Part shown: piece by piece, positions 63,621-64,000 of the stretch
How the letters are laid out: every line of letters starts with the position of its first letter
Position numbering within the stretch: the first letter of the stretch is position 1
The notes under the pieces: generated by a model
Databases searched by the model: none
What the model was told of the DNA's origin: nothing
The model's input: the letters and a program-made list of their open reading frames with translations, nothing else
Translations under genes and position numbers: made by a program
Source of the DNA: Albula goreensis
Lineage: Eukaryota; Chordata; Actinopteri; Albuliformes; Albulidae
Assembly: GCA_022829145.1 (NCBI GenBank)
Contig: CM040746.1
Coordinates: 8,140,684-8,204,683 of the forward strand
Reading direction: 5' to 3'
Length of the DNA: 64,000 bases

Positions 63621-64000
63621 TCTTTCACTGTATCCAGCCAACTGAAATTTAGGCCAAAAAACTGGTCTTTCCCCCTTATAGAGGGGACACTCTGAGTGTT
63701 AGCCTATAGAGCCTAAACAGGATCATTAGTTCATTATGAGCCTTGTCCAAAGCCTTTATAAAATGTATATATTCTATTTTCTTTCGATATTGGAAATTGG
63801 TTTGCACCTGGAAAAACTGCTTACTTGCTATCCAACCAGACTGAAACTGCATATTTCAGACCAATGGAGAAGAAAATTCAGATACTTTGCACAGACCACA
63901 AAGTTGAATCACCAACTCCAATAAAAGCTAGAGGAGCTGAAACAGGGTTCCAGGTTAAATATTCAACATTGCTCTTCTTTGCACAAAACATGGGCCGATT
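63621..64000. other. intergenic to window end, no gene seen
   Basis: AT-rich sequence with no further match to the Tc1-like element or any gene. Confidence 0.35.

Overview
This window looks like about 64 kb of a teleost fish genome. It holds one recognisable host gene fragment, at the left edge, followed by about 60 kb with no protein-coding gene that I can support. The fish assignment rests on three things: a ZNF804-type gene whose long terminal exon is diverged from the human one; several tRNA-derived SINEs of kinds common in ray-finned fishes; and Tc1-like, hAT-like, Ty3/gypsy and retroviral remnants of teleost type. The SINE mixture would suit an early-branching teleost, but I cannot name the species.

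Left edge (1 to about 4,900): the end of an intron, a splice acceptor at 317-318, then one 3.1 kb coding exon (319-3424, plus strand). The exon encodes about 1,034 residues of a ZNF804 family protein, most likely znf804a. Its start matches the family's exon 4 (APGSGPMF-STTV), its middle carries the TVLQWPSEM / SCNPL-FDF block, and its end is the IPLQPLF-like tail (here FPLQPLF). The C2H2 zinc finger is encoded by earlier exons outside the window. A 3' UTR of about 1.4 kb ends near an AATAAA at 4849-4854.

Rest of the window (about 4,900 to 64,000): gene desert. Two kinds of sequence alternate. One is AT-rich sequence with old interspersed repeats: SINEs at 6.3, 20.0, 34.8, 38.7 and 43.2 kb; Tc1-like pieces at 8.6 and 63 kb; a retroviral LTR relic at 8.9 kb; a gypsy fossil at 20.7 kb; hAT-like and other non-autonomous elements at 11.0, 26.8 and 36.4 kb; and long dinucleotide runs. 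The other is a set of higher-complexity islands, rich in homeobox-type TAAT motifs and locally in CpG, which read like candidate conserved non-coding elements (around 12.2, 17, 22-23.4, 28.3, 30.1-30.8, 32.9, 37.9-38.6, 39.6-40.6, 43.9, 49.3-50.1, 53.7, 55, 59.4, 60.7 and 62 kb). The conservation itself cannot be seen from one sequence.

How the parts may work together (inference): ZNF804A in other vertebrates sits next to a large gene desert. The islands are therefore candidates for long-range control of znf804a or of a more distant developmental neighbour. Items I could not assign to a known family are a diverged 300-bp repeat pair (9.8 and 11.5 kb), a second small repeat family with about five copies, a foldback element at 36.4 kb, a palindromic double AP-1-like site at 28.35 kb and a pair of opposite-strand G-rich blocks at 40.6-41.0 kb. 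I found no CRISPR array, operon, rRNA, intact tRNA gene or clearly new protein system.
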